A DNA stretch of 64,000 bases, taken from assembly GCA_030426805.1 (NCBI GenBank), contig JAUHXU010000002.1, forward strand, positions 1 to 64,000, given 5' to 3'. Positions 26,804-35,321 of this stretch are shown here, in pieces (the stretch's first letter is position 1; each line of letters opens with the position of its first letter). This DNA comes from a bacterium. GTDB lineage: Bacteria > Planctomycetota > JAFGQW01. Below the pieces are notes generated by a model. It made no database searches. It was given only the letters and a program-made list of their open reading frames with translations, and was not told where the DNA came from. Made by a program: the position numbers and the translations under genes.

Positions 26804-29008
26804 TCACTTCGAGCCGGCCACCCGTCGAATGCGCTCCTGCGTCGTCTGCGGGAACTTCGCGAAGCGGCTGCCGGTGACGATCGCCCTCGCGGTGGCCGCC
26901 GCGACGGCCAGATCGAGTCGACTCAGGTGATCGATCGCGTAGGCCAGCGCGACCGCATTCGTCGCCCGGTCGTCCCGCGCATACGCGGCGAGCCGCTCCA
27001 CGGCGGTGTCGCCGCCGAGCGTTCCGATCGCGTGGACGAGCTTCCAGTGCACCGGAAACCACTCGGCGTCGAACGCATCGAGACGCTTCGCCACGGCGTC
27101 GACCGCCCGTGGTTCGCCGAGCGCGGCGAGCGCGGACGCTGCGGCGGCGCACGGGGCCGGTCGTCGTTCGCGCGCGACGCGTCGGAGCAACGCGTCGCGG
27201 ACGGACGGGTCGTCGAAGGCCGCGAGGCTGCGAAGTGCTGCACATCGGCCGGACTCCGGGACCGATGGGGAACGTGCGAGCGCGAGGAGTCGCTTCTCGC
27301 CACCGGGAACGGCGGTCGCCTCGACGAGCATGTGGGTGAGCGCGTGAGCCTCGCCGTCGCGGATCGCCTCGAGGACCGCGGCGAACCCGGCTTCGCCGAG
27401 TGCCCGGAGGTCCGCGCGCTCGGCCGCGACCGCTCGCGGATCGCGGAGGAGCGTGCGGTTCAGCTTGCGAATGCGCACGGTGAGTGCGGCCTCCCGCGTG
27501 CGCCGCTCGACGGCTTCCCGCTCCGCCGCGGACGGCGGCCGCGGCCCGGCGACGAGTTCGACTTCGATCTCGCCGCGACCGCCGCGTGCGAAGTTCGCCT
27601 TCACGTGCAGATAGCGGCGACCGCGGTCGACCTCCTCGGCCCACACGACCGGCAGTGTCTCGACTGCTTTCTCGCCCCACGTCGCGCGCGCGACGCGGAC
27701 GGATCGGATCGGCCCGAAGTCGGCCGGCACTTCGATCCGGTCGTAGACCTTCATCGCCATCCGGCGTGTGCCGGCCTTGAAGCGGCGGAACGGATCCGCA
27801 CCCCATGTCCCAGCGGCCAGGGCGTCGAGGCGCATCGAGATGTGCAATTCGTCGTCGTGCACGCGGGCCGACGAGTGCAACGGCAGCGTGCGCTTGGCAC
27901 CGGCGAACGGACGATACGCCGGGTCGCCGTAGAGGATGCCGCCGGTCGATTCGTCGAGCATCAGGTGACGCACCATGTCGAGCGCTTCCGATGCGACGCG
28001 CGCACCGTCCACCGCGTCCGGCACCGCGATGCCGGCCTCACCGAAACCGAGGTAGCCGAGTACGACCTTCGCGTAGTCCCGTCGGCGCACCGCACCGAGC
28101 GATTCGCCGGCGAGCGTGCGCTGGAGGTCGACGTGCATCTCGGGGCCCGCCGGGCGCGGGGTCACGTAGGCCACGTAGCCGACGATGCCGCGGCGGATCA
28201 TCGCGAGCGCGAAGCTGCGCTCCGGTTCGATCGACTTGATCCGGGTGGTCGCGCCGTCGCGTCCCCACGCACGCTCGGCGTAGCGCCGCGTCACCGCCGT
28301 GTAGCACGCGTAGTTGAACGCGACGGTGCCACCGAGATCGAGCGTGTCGACGTCTTCGGTGCGCGGGCCGGAGATGATCTCCCACGGCATGCCGTGTCCA
28401 CCGAGAAGCAACGCGCCACACCCCTCGAGCGACGTCAACTCGGCGTCGACGAACGTCTGGTCGCGGCCGTGGCGACCGTCGGGCGGGCGGAAGCGAAGGG
28501 ACCGTGACGGCAATGTGTCCGGGCCGACCCGGTAGGTCGTGTCGTGGGCGGTGCACGTCCGGCCGTTGCTCCACACCGCGGTCTGGCCGACCCGGGCGGC
28601 GAGCGGCGCCGCCGAGGCGCGCACGATGTTGTCGACGAATCGGCGTGCTTCATCCGGCGTCGCGCCGGTGATGTAGCCGTAGGCGAAGTCGACGAACGGG
28701 TCGTCGTCCACGCGGGTCGCGAGGCGCAGGATCGCGCGGACCGAGTTGACGTCGATCTGCTCGGGACGAAGCACGAACGCGACGTGCGTCGGCGTGTGCG
28801 TGCGCAGCGCCCCGAGCAACCCGGCCGGCGCCGCGGGGTCGAACCGCAGCACGAGCGCTCCGTCGTGGTGCTCGGCCAGGCGGGTGACCGCGGCCTCGAA
28901 CGGATCGTCCGCCGGGAACCCGGCGACGATCGCATACGGCCGGTGCCCTTCCGGCTGAGCTCCCGCAGCCATCGCCGCGAGCAGGAGCACGATCGTGCAG
29001 CGCTTCAT
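26804..29008 (-). CDS. Secreted caspase-fold (C25/CHAT-like) protein with C-terminal HEAT repeats
   Basis: A 734-residue exported protein (signal peptide IVLLLAAMAAGAQ). The central region has features of clan CD peptidases: a strand ending LLLGGHGMPWE with H205, then TVAFNYACYTA with C235, and later LYGDPAYRPF, resembling the GDP-x-x-R/L closing motif of C25 gingipain-like domains. A His/Cys dyad after successive strands is what the caspase fold predicts. Residues about 560-734 form HEAT-like helices (SGRCAALRSLAAFDDPSVRDALL, AAASALAALGEPRAVDAVAKRL). The product may be an extracytoplasmic Cys protease or a pseudo-enzyme; its substrate is unknown. CGGAGGAC precedes the ATG at 29008. Confidence 0.65.
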   Translation of the reverse strand: MKRCTIVLLLAAMAAGAQPEGHRPYAIVAGFPADDPFEAAVTRLAEHHDGALVLRFDPAAPAGLLGALRTHTPTHVAFVLRPEQIDVNSVRAILRLATRVDDDPFVDFAYGYITGATPDEARRFVDNIVRASAAPLAARVGQTAVWSNGRTCTAHDTTYRVGPDTLPSRSLRFRPPDGRHGRDQTFVDAELTSLEGCGALLLGGHGMPWEIISGPRTEDVDTLDLGGTVAFNYACYTAVTRRYAERAWGRDGATTRIKSIEPERSFALAMIRRGIVGYVAYVTPRPAGPEMHVDLQRTLAGESLGAVRRRDYAKVVLGYLGFGEAGIAVPDAVDGARVASEALDMVRHLMLDESTGGILYGDPAYRPFAGAKRTLPLHSSARVHDDELHISMRLDALAAGTWGADPFRRFKAGTRRMAMKVYDRIEVPADFGPIRSVRVARATWGEKAVETLPVVWAEEVDRGRRYLHVKANFARGGRGEIEVELVAGPRPPSAAEREAVERRTREAALTVRIRKLNRTLLRDPRAVAAERADLRALGEAGFAAVLEAIRDGEAHALTHMLVEATAVPGGEKRLLALARSPSVPESGRCAALRSLAAFDDPSVRDALLRRVARERRPAPCAAAASALAALGEPRAVDAVAKRLDAFDAEWFPVHWKLVHAIGTLGGDTAVERLAAYARDDRATNAVALAYAIDHLSRLDLAVAAATARAIVTGSRFAKFPQTTQERIRRVAGSK

Positions 29009-29098
29009 CGGTGTCCTCCGACCGGTCAGGATACCAAATTGGGAATCTCGTCGTCGGAGGTGGTGGACACAACGCGCGCATGTGGTGGTAGGATGCCC

Positions 29099-29104
29099 GC
29101 GTGC
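29099..29104 (+). promoter_or_regulatory. Extended -10 TGG-TAGGAT
   Basis: TGG followed by TAGGAT lies 33 bases before the ATG at 29138, in the short divergent gap to the caspase-fold gene. Similar TGG-TANNNT elements stand before 31086 and 32521. Confidence 0.4.
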
Positions 29105-29137
29105 AATGAGTTCTTCGAGTTCGTTTGGAGGTTCACG

Positions 29138-30094
29138 ATGAGTCGAAACCGAATCCTGTCCGCGATGCTGATCGTCGGCATCGCCGCGTCCGCGGGGGCG
29201 CAGCAGTACGTCGGATGTCCGGATACGTCGCCCTCGACCGGTAACGGCGGCAACACGTTCCCGATGGGCAACAACCCCGAGTGGCGCTACCAGCAATACC
29301 TGCCGGCGTCCTGTCTGCCGAGCGGCCCGTTCAAGATCGTCGACATGGCGTATTCCGCGCAGGCGGCGTCGTCGCACCCGGGCGTCTACCAGGACTTCCA
29401 GGTGCGCATGGCATTGACGACGCTCACGACGCTGACGACGAGCTTTGCGACCAACCTCGGGCAGAACTCGGTGCTCGTGATGAATCGGCCGACGTTCAAC
29501 TGGGCCTACCAGACGAACACGTGGGTCGACTTCGGTCTCGATTGCCCCTTCGCATATGACGGGCAGAGCAATATCGTGATCGAGGTGCGCTATCGCGGCG
29601 CCGCGGGCACGAACCTGTTCTGCTGGCGCGTCGCCTACCCGCGCGCGTATACGAGTGGCGCGGGCGCCTACACCGCGACGACCGCGACCCGACTGTTGCC
29701 GGGCGATGCGTTGAAGGTCCGGTTCACCGTCGATGCGAACTGTGTCGTGAGTGCCACGCCGCAGGTCCAGATCGGCAGTTCCGGAAGCCTCGCGCTGCTC
29801 CAGGCGGGCGCCGGTGTGCAATACGTGATGGCGACGGCATTCGGCTACAGCACGATGATCCCGTGGGGCAGCGACACTGTCTGCCTGGATCCTGACCCGC
29901 TGTTCACCCTGTCCGTCACCGGCTCGCCGCTCTTCTCCGGCTACGTGGGAACGACCGCCGCGAGTGGCGGGGCGACCGGCACGTTCTTGGTGCCGAACCT
30001 GCCGCCGCTCGTCGGGCTGTCGCTCGCGCACGCGGCCGTCACCGTGAGTCCGATGCGCGGCTCGAACACCGCGTTGACGCGAATCATCCCGTAG
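29138..30094 (+). CDS. Secreted protein with shared C-terminal domain (paralogue of 56712)
   Basis: A 318-residue exported protein; signal peptide ILSAMLIVGIAASAGAQ. The N-terminal module (about 20-205) matches that of the gene at 56712 in order and content: an early EWRYQ.YLPA, a VRM block, NW/TWAyQ.NTW, LDCPFAYDGQSNIVIEVRYRGA and a GAYTATTATRLLPGDALKVR segment. It is probably a beta-sandwich, unusually Thr-rich in one strand (ALTTLTTLTTSF). Residues about 215-318 carry the shared C-terminal domain, here with a cysteine (DTVCLDPDPLFTLSV) and a short ending TRIIP. Ligand or function unknown. TTTGGAGG precedes the ATG. Confidence 0.75.
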   Translation: MSRNRILSAMLIVGIAASAGAQQYVGCPDTSPSTGNGGNTFPMGNNPEWRYQQYLPASCLPSGPFKIVDMAYSAQAASSHPGVYQDFQVRMALTTLTTLTTSFATNLGQNSVLVMNRPTFNWAYQTNTWVDFGLDCPFAYDGQSNIVIEVRYRGAAGTNLFCWRVAYPRAYTSGAGAYTATTATRLLPGDALKVRFTVDANCVVSATPQVQIGSSGSLALLQAGAGVQYVMATAFGYSTMIPWGSDTVCLDPDPLFTLSVTGSPLFSGYVGTTAASGGATGTFLVPNLPPLVGLSLAHAAVTVSPMRGSNTALTRIIP

Positions 30095-30102
30095 CAGGCG
30101 GC

Positions 30103-30483
30103 CTACCGACTGCCGAATACCCCGACCCACGCGTCTCCATCGAGGGAGGCGCGTAGGTCGAACTGCAGGTCGAGTGCGCGCGACTGGATCGTCCGTCGGG
30201 TCTCGTCGATCGTCGACAACAGGCCCTCGATCGTCGCGCGCGCTGTCTTGCGCTCCCGCAGTGCGTCGAGCAGGGCTCGTTCCTGCTCGATGTGGCGCGC
30301 CGCCAGCGCGTCGATCGCGACGAGGAAGCGCTGGACGTCCCCGTGCGCCCGCCCTCGCGCGACCTCGTCGGCGACGTGCTCGTCGATACGCCCCTGAAGA
30401 TCGCGTGCGGCGTCGCGTACCGGCTGGCCGGCGCTGCCGCCGAGCAGGCTGGCGATCAAGAAGCCGAGAAGTGCCCAGATCAT
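30103..30483 (-). CDS. Small membrane-anchored helical protein
   Basis: A 126-residue protein beginning with a hydrophobic stretch (IWALLGFLIASLLGGSAG) and continuing as a long charged helix (DAARDLQGRIDEHVADEVARG ... LRERKTARATIEGLL), probably coiled coil. GGAGG precedes the ATG at 30483. Its ATG overlaps the TGA of the upstream lipoprotein gene (ATGA), so translation is coupled and the two products may work as a complex. Not recognised as a named family. Confidence 0.6.
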   Translation of the reverse strand: MIWALLGFLIASLLGGSAGQPVRDAARDLQGRIDEHVADEVARGRAHGDVQRFLVAIDALAARHIEQERALLDALRERKTARATIEGLLSTIDETRRTIQSRALDLQFDLRASLDGDAWVGVFGSR

Positions 30484-30929
30484 CGTGCCGCCTCCGGGTT
30501 CTGCACGATCAGGCGTGCCGCGTGGACCTGCATCTGGGTGTCGTAGAGTCGCGCCCATTCGTCGTCCGTCGCGACCGCGCGAAGCGTGAACAGATGATCG
30601 AGGTAGGCCGTGCGAGCCGCGATGCGATCGCGCTCGGCCTTCGCGTAGACGGCATCGAAGCGGGTGCGAGTCGCGTCGTGCTCCCCGGTGAGCGCGCGGA
30701 GCGTTTCGGCGGCGCGTCGTGACTCGGTGTCATACCGATCGAGCACGTCGCGCATGCCGGCGATCGAGCGCAGCATGCGTGCGCGCCGGTCGGGTTCGCC
30801 GACCGACTCGGTGACGATCGCCTGCAGACGATCGATCGGATCCGGCGGCGCGGACGAGCCGCATCCGGCAATCGCGAGGGCCGTTGCCGCTGCGCAGATC
30901 GCGGTGAGCACGAGACGTGTGCGATGCAT
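30480..30929 (-). CDS. Helical lipoprotein
   Basis: A 149-residue protein with a good lipoprotein signal: LTAICAAATALAIAGC with lipobox I-A-G-C and lipidated C23. The mature part is a charged, Arg/Ala/Asp-rich helical protein (DRRARMLRSIAGMRDVLDRYD and DAVYAKAERDRIAARTAYLDHL). It overlaps the following small membrane protein by 4 bases. GGAGGATTCC precedes the ATG. Together the pair looks like a small envelope-associated coiled-coil unit; the role is unknown. Confidence 0.65.
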   Translation of the reverse strand: MHRTRLVLTAICAAATALAIAGCGSSAPPDPIDRLQAIVTESVGEPDRRARMLRSIAGMRDVLDRYDTESRRAAETLRALTGEHDATRTRFDAVYAKAERDRIAARTAYLDHLFTLRAVATDDEWARLYDTQMQVHAARLIVQNPEAAR

Positions 30930-31032
30930 GGAATCCTCCTCCGTGGATCGAGCCGCGTCGACGGTAGCGACGGGCGCGCGGGGCGTCAACGGCGCGACGC
31001 GCCGTCCCGCTGGTGCTCGGTCGTGCACCGTC

Positions 31033-31041
31033 TGGTATAGT
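31033..31041 (+). promoter_or_regulatory. Extended -10 promoter TGG-TATAGT
   Basis: A textbook extended -10 (TGn then TATAGT at 31036-31041) lies 44 bases before the ATG at 31086, in the 156-base divergent gap after the lipoprotein gene. The -35 position is unremarkable, as is usual for extended -10 promoters. Confidence 0.5.
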
Positions 31042-31085
31042 CGCAGCGGGCTTGTCTGGATCGCGGGGGTTCAGGAATCACGACG

Positions 31086-32357
31086 ATGACCAGACTCCCC
31101 GTCGCCGCCGGCGCGACGCTCCTCGCCGGCAGCCTGCTCGTATCGCCCGTTGCGGCCGACGAAGTCGAACGGCTCGGGGCCATCCCGCGCGAACACGAGG
31201 TCAAGGCCGCGCCGGTCTTCTCGCCGGACGCGAAGCGGGTCGCGTACGCGGCCGTCGTCGGCGGGCAATCGATCGTCGTCGTCGACGGCAAGCCGGGAGC
31301 GCCGAGCACGTTCGCCGACAGCCCGGTCTTCAGCGACGACGGCGCGCACGTCGCGTATCGCGCCGGTAACCGAACGGGGCGGCGAGCCGAGAAGTGGTGG
31401 ATCGTCGTCGACGACGAGACCGGGAAGAGCCACTCGTGGGTCGGCCCGCCGTCCATCACGGACGACGGCTCGGCGGTCGCCTACTGGGCGGCCAATGGCG
31501 TGACGCTCGCCCGCGGAACCGGCATCTACACCGGCGGCGACTACTTCGTCGTGTTCGGTCGCAAGCGAGGCAAGCGCTTCTCCGGCGAGGGCGACGTGCT
31601 GACGCCGCCGACGATCAGTCCGTGCGGCAAGCGCGTCGGCTACGTCGCGGTGAAGAGTCGAGGGGCGTGGCAGGTCGTCGTCGACCGCAAGGCGAGCAAG
31701 TCGTTTCCGATGGTGGGAGGCCCCGGGTTCTCCCGCGACGGGAAACGGTGGGCGTTTCCGGCGATGCTGGGTAACGGTTGGGCGCTGGTGAACCACCGCG
31801 GCAAGGTCGGACCGCGCTACGACTCCGTCGGTACTCCGAGCTTCGGTCGCGCGTCGCGCGTCGCCCACGGGGCTTGCGAGAGCGGTTCGTGGTTCGCGGT
31901 GGTCGGGGGCAAGCGACGGTCGGGCGACTACGCGTTCGTCGGCGGCTTCGTGTTCGACGCGGCCGGCGACCGGCTCGCGTATCGCGCGAACGTGGGTGGC
32001 ACGCGGGGCGGGCCGGCACTGCCGCCGGGGATGCCTCCCGAGGCGCTGCCGATGATCCCAGGCATGGGGCCGGGGGTCGAGGGCGGGCGGTGGTGGATCG
32101 TCGTCGACGACGAGCGCGTCGGCGACGGCCACGACGAGGTCGGCGATCCGGTGTTCGGTCCGGACGGCCGCCGCGTCGCCTACCGTGCGCGCGACGGCGA
32201 GGCGTGGCGCGTCTGGTGCGGCGGCCGGTCGAGCGATGCGTACGACCACGTTTCGGCGCCGGTGTTCATCGACGACGGACAGGCGCTCGCGTTCGGTGCT
32301 CGGCGTGGTGCGGAACTGCTGCGTGTGACGGTCGGGCTGGAGCGAACCGGGAAGTAG
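31086..32357 (+). CDS. Secreted WD40-like (PD40) beta-propeller protein
   Basis: A 423-residue exported protein with signal peptide AAGATLLAGSLLVSPVAA. The body consists of recurring PD40/TolB-type units: APVFSPDAKRVAYAAVVGG, SPVFSDDGAHVAYRAGN, PPSITDDGSAVAYWAANG, GPGFSRDGKRWAFPAML, GDPVFGPDGRRVAYRARDG and APVFIDDGQALAFGARRG. Several blades end with WWIVVDDE or WQVVVDRK, giving alternating 'display' strands. There is no shared C-terminal domain. The propeller probably mediates protein binding in the periplasm or at the surface. A -10 element is well placed upstream; the Shine-Dalgarno is weak. Confidence 0.75.
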   Translation: MTRLPVAAGATLLAGSLLVSPVAADEVERLGAIPREHEVKAAPVFSPDAKRVAYAAVVGGQSIVVVDGKPGAPSTFADSPVFSDDGAHVAYRAGNRTGRRAEKWWIVVDDETGKSHSWVGPPSITDDGSAVAYWAANGVTLARGTGIYTGGDYFVVFGRKRGKRFSGEGDVLTPPTISPCGKRVGYVAVKSRGAWQVVVDRKASKSFPMVGGPGFSRDGKRWAFPAMLGNGWALVNHRGKVGPRYDSVGTPSFGRASRVAHGACESGSWFAVVGGKRRSGDYAFVGGFVFDAAGDRLAYRANVGGTRGGPALPPGMPPEALPMIPGMGPGVEGGRWWIVVDDERVGDGHDEVGDPVFGPDGRRVAYRARDGEAWRVWCGGRSSDAYDHVSAPVFIDDGQALAFGARRGAELLRVTVGLERTGK

Positions 32358-32463
32358 CGCCGCTCGGCGGCGCTCTCGGTGCGTCTGCAACTCGTGCCCA
32401 TGCGGCGAGTTGTGTTCGCGAGGCCGCACGGATTTCCCTCTCGGTTCGGCGTCGATCGCTCGA

Positions 32464-32472
32464 TGGTAGAAT
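32464..32472 (+). promoter_or_regulatory. Extended -10 promoter TGG-TAGAAT
   Basis: TGG plus TAGAAT (32467-32472) lies 48 bases before the ATG at 32521 in the 163-base gap after the WD40-like gene. A partial -35 (TTCGGC at 32445) is present 16 bases upstream. Confidence 0.45.
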
Positions 32473-32520
32473 CGGTGCCCGCGTTGCGGAGCCATCGAAC
32501 CGTTGCAGTAGGAGAGCGCC

Positions 32521-33468
32521 ATGCGGATCGTCCCACTCGGCCTGATCGCCCTCGGAATCGCCCTCGCCGCGCCGTTGTCGGCGCAGAAACTGCTGCAGAA
32601 CGACTCGATCCCGCCGAGCCTCGCGACGGTCGTGATCCAGAAGGGGTTCATCCAGGGCGACATCGGAGCCGCGACGTTCGCGCCCAACGCGAGCGAGTAT
32701 CCGGTGAAGCTCCTCGAGGTGCAGGTCCTGATGAAGGACACGTTCAACAGCACCGCGCAGCGCATCTACGTATTGCACGTCTATCCGACGGCGACGCCGC
32801 CCGCGACGCCGGTCTATTCGCTGGGCGTGGCGCTGCGCGAGGGTGGCTTCAACAAGATCGATCTCCGCGCCCAGAACATCGTGCTCAACGGACCGTTCAC
32901 GGTCGGGATGGAGGTATTCGACACGCCACAACCGGCGGAGCCGAACCTCTGCACTGATGCCGACGGGTGCCAGAACGGCAAGAACTGGATCTTCGACATC
33001 AACACCCGCCTCTGGTTCCCCGGGTGCCTGCTCGGGTTGCGCGGTGATCTCGCGATCCGCGCGCTCGTCGATACGAACTACGGTGCGTCGGCCAACGTGA
33101 CCACGGCGTCGACGCCGCGTGCGGGCTCGACCGTCGTCCTGAACCTCAGCGTGCCGAACGGCGGCGCCCAGTTGCCCTACCAGGCCGCCTCGTCGTTCTC
33201 GAGCAGTGGTTTGCCGCTCGGTACGCGCACGATTCCGCTCGGCCTCGACGGGCTGCTGTGGATCTCGCTCTTCTCTCCGGCGCCGATCTTCGCGAACTAC
33301 TCCGGCACGCTCGACTCCGTCGGCAACGGCATCGCGCTGATCAACCTGCCGAACATCCCCGGCATCGTCGGCGCGAAGTTCTACACCGCGTTCCTGACCC
33401 TCGATCCACCGTCGCCGAACGGCGTCAAGCACATCTCGACCGCCTTGCCGCTGACGATCGTCCCGTAG
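32521..33468 (+). CDS. Secreted protein with shared C-terminal domain
   Basis: A 315-residue exported protein; signal peptide LIALGIALAAPLSAQ. Residues about 25-195 are a beta-rich module with a Cys-containing loop (NLCTDADGCQNGKNWIFD, and PGCLLGLRGDLAIRALVD) that resembles a host-attachment or jelly-roll domain in spacing but was not recognised. Residues about 205-315 are the shared C-terminal domain: FSSSGLPLGTRTIPLGLDGLL, FANYSGTLDSVGNGIALINLP, AFLTLDPPSPNGVKHIS and a final LTIVP. TAGGAGAGC precedes the ATG. Confidence 0.75.
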   Translation: MRIVPLGLIALGIALAAPLSAQKLLQNDSIPPSLATVVIQKGFIQGDIGAATFAPNASEYPVKLLEVQVLMKDTFNSTAQRIYVLHVYPTATPPATPVYSLGVALREGGFNKIDLRAQNIVLNGPFTVGMEVFDTPQPAEPNLCTDADGCQNGKNWIFDINTRLWFPGCLLGLRGDLAIRALVDTNYGASANVTTASTPRAGSTVVLNLSVPNGGAQLPYQAASSFSSSGLPLGTRTIPLGLDGLLWISLFSPAPIFANYSGTLDSVGNGIALINLPNIPGIVGAKFYTAFLTLDPPSPNGVKHISTALPLTIVP

Positions 33469-33479
33469 GCGTCGAGTCG

Positions 33480-33953
33480 ATGGACAGTGCCGAACGGACG
33501 GACGCGGAACGCTGTCCGGCGTGCGGCGCGCCGATCGAACCGGAGGCGGCGACGTGTGCGTGCGGGTTCGTGTTCGGTGTGCCGGCCGACGAAGTGCCGA
33601 CGGACGGCGAGCTCGAGTTCGGCGAGGTCGTCGACGTGCACCGGTGCACGATGTCGGAGGGGATGGCGATCCAGGCCGCGCTCGGCGCACACGGGTTGCG
33701 CGTCTTCATCGCGGACGAGCAGACCAAGACGATCGACCCGTTCGTGATCGGCGGCAATGCGTGGGCGGTCACGTTGCGGGCGCCGGTCGAGGATGCCGAC
33801 CGGGTGCGCGAGAAGATCCGGGCGCTCGAGGCGGCGCATGCGGAGCGGGCCGGGCCGCCGACGAGCCACTCGCACGTTCTCGTCGTGCTGGCGCTCCTCG
33901 GATTCGCGGTGTGTGTCGCCGGGTGGTTGGTCGCGCGCGTGCTGTTCTCCTGA
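33480..33953 (+). CDS. Zinc-ribbon, DUF2007-like membrane protein
   Basis: A 157-residue protein. It opens with a zinc-ribbon-like CPACG ... CACG (residues about 12-29). Residues about 48-115 match the DUF2007 'putative signal-transducing protein' pattern: an acidic strand, HRCTMSEGMAIQAALGAHGLRVFIAD, then GNAWAVTLRAPVEDADRVREKI. It ends in a single membrane helix (VLVVLALLGFAVCVAGWLVARVLF). It starts 11 bases after the preceding secreted gene, without a clear ribosome site, so coupling to the upstream gene is possible. Function of the family is unknown. Confidence 0.7.
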   Translation: MDSAERTDAERCPACGAPIEPEAATCACGFVFGVPADEVPTDGELEFGEVVDVHRCTMSEGMAIQAALGAHGLRVFIADEQTKTIDPFVIGGNAWAVTLRAPVEDADRVREKIRALEAAHAERAGPPTSHSHVLVVLALLGFAVCVAGWLVARVLFS

Positions 33954-33977
33954 GCACGCGCGCGAGATTCGAGCCCG

Positions 33978-35321
33978 CTACCGATCCGTCAGCTTGATGA
34001 GTTGCACCCACGGCGCCTTTCGCGGCAACGGGTGCTCGATCTTCTGGCCGGCGGGGATCGTCGTCGACGACGACAGCACGATCCCGTTGCTCGTCAGGTC
34101 GAACACCTCGAGGGTGCGCGTGCGGCGCGGAAGCTCCCGGAAGCGCAGGCGCCGTTCGGCGCCCTCGGACCAGAAGTCGCTGATCAGCACCTGGTGGACC
34201 GAGCCGTCTTGCGAGCGTCCCGCGGCCACCGCGAAGCCGGAGCGATCCGACCCGGTTGCATGCAGGCGCACCGGCGACTGGGTCAGCAGTCGGCTGAACA
34301 GGTGGAACGCGTTGGCTCGTGGCGTCGGCGACGTCTGCGTGCCGTTGAGGTAGAACAGCCCGCCGCACTGCGAATCGCAGATGTCCCCGCGATAGTGGTG
34401 TGCGAGGTCGACGCCGCCATCCTGCATGAAGAGCACGGCCGACAGACTGTAGGCCGCTCCGCTCACGGTGCCGAGGCGAGCGTCGGTGCCCGGCAGCGCG
34501 ATGTTCCACTCGCTCAGGTAGACCTTCGACGACGGCAGACCGTGACGATCGAGTAGCGAGCGGACCCAGTGGCCATGTCGCGTGTAGTCGTGCGGCGCCG
34601 AGCCGTAGTAGTGCCACGAGAAGAAGTCGAGCGGGACCGAGTTCTGCGCGCAGTGCCGGATCAACCCCTCCTGGTAGTCACCGGGCCAGTTGACCGCGAG
34701 GCCGCACGTCCCGACCTTCGCGGTCGGGTCGACGCTGCGGATCGCGCGGGCGAGCTTGCCGTAGAACGTGTAGAAGCTCGTCGCTCCGAGCGTCCACTGG
34801 CTGCGCAGGTTCGCCTCGTTCCAGATCTCCCACTCGATCTGTGCGCCGTAGCGATAGCCGTTCGCCCAACCCTGGGTGTAGTGTCGCGCGATGTGCTCGA
34901 CGATCACGGCGTACTTGTCGAAGTCCGGCGGGGCGGTCTGCCCGACGTCGAAGCTGTGCCCGACGCGATACAGCGCCTTCATCCCGTTGCGGCAAATGCT
35001 GTCGACGAGCCGGTCCGCGTCCCTGAAGTCGTACGAACTCGCGAGATACGGGTCGGCCGAGGGGTTCGGGAAGATCTTGTGCACGTCGCCCCAGCCCTGG
35101 CAGTCGTGGATGCGCACCGACGGCACGCCCATCCACTTGTAGTCGGCCGAGAGATCGAGGCCGCCGACGTGCGGGATCCAGGGGCCGCACGTGACACCGG
35201 CCACGTTCGTGAAGCCGCCGATCGACTGGTCCGTGTCGACGACGACATCGAACTCGTGCTGCGCGTGTGCGGTCCCGGCGAGGAGCAGGGCGAGCGAGAG
35301 AATGCGAATACGGGCGTTCAT
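33978..35321 (-). CDS. Secreted GH39-like glycoside hydrolase
   Basis: A 447-residue exported enzyme with signal peptide ILSLALLLAGTAHAQ. It has the clan GH-A TIM-barrel layout. The acid/base Glu is E169 in WEIWNEAN after strand 4, and the nucleophile is E271 in VYLSEWN after strand 7. The two lie about 100 residues apart, as in GH39 beta-xylosidases/iduronidases. Other supporting features are an early PSVRIHDC strand and DFFSWHYYG, typical of the family's strand 6. The C-terminal 90 residues form a beta-sandwich. The target sugar is unknown. Its ATG overlaps the stop of the upstream beta-helix gene (ATGA), so the two are translated together and may act on the same polysaccharide. Confidence 0.85.
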   Translation of the reverse strand: MNARIRILSLALLLAGTAHAQHEFDVVVDTDQSIGGFTNVAGVTCGPWIPHVGGLDLSADYKWMGVPSVRIHDCQGWGDVHKIFPNPSADPYLASSYDFRDADRLVDSICRNGMKALYRVGHSFDVGQTAPPDFDKYAVIVEHIARHYTQGWANGYRYGAQIEWEIWNEANLRSQWTLGATSFYTFYGKLARAIRSVDPTAKVGTCGLAVNWPGDYQEGLIRHCAQNSVPLDFFSWHYYGSAPHDYTRHGHWVRSLLDRHGLPSSKVYLSEWNIALPGTDARLGTVSGAAYSLSAVLFMQDGGVDLAHHYRGDICDSQCGGLFYLNGTQTSPTPRANAFHLFSRLLTQSPVRLHATGSDRSGFAVAAGRSQDGSVHQVLISDFWSEGAERRLRFRELPRRTRTLEVFDLTSNGIVLSSSTTIPAGQKIEHPLPRKAPWVQLIKLTDR

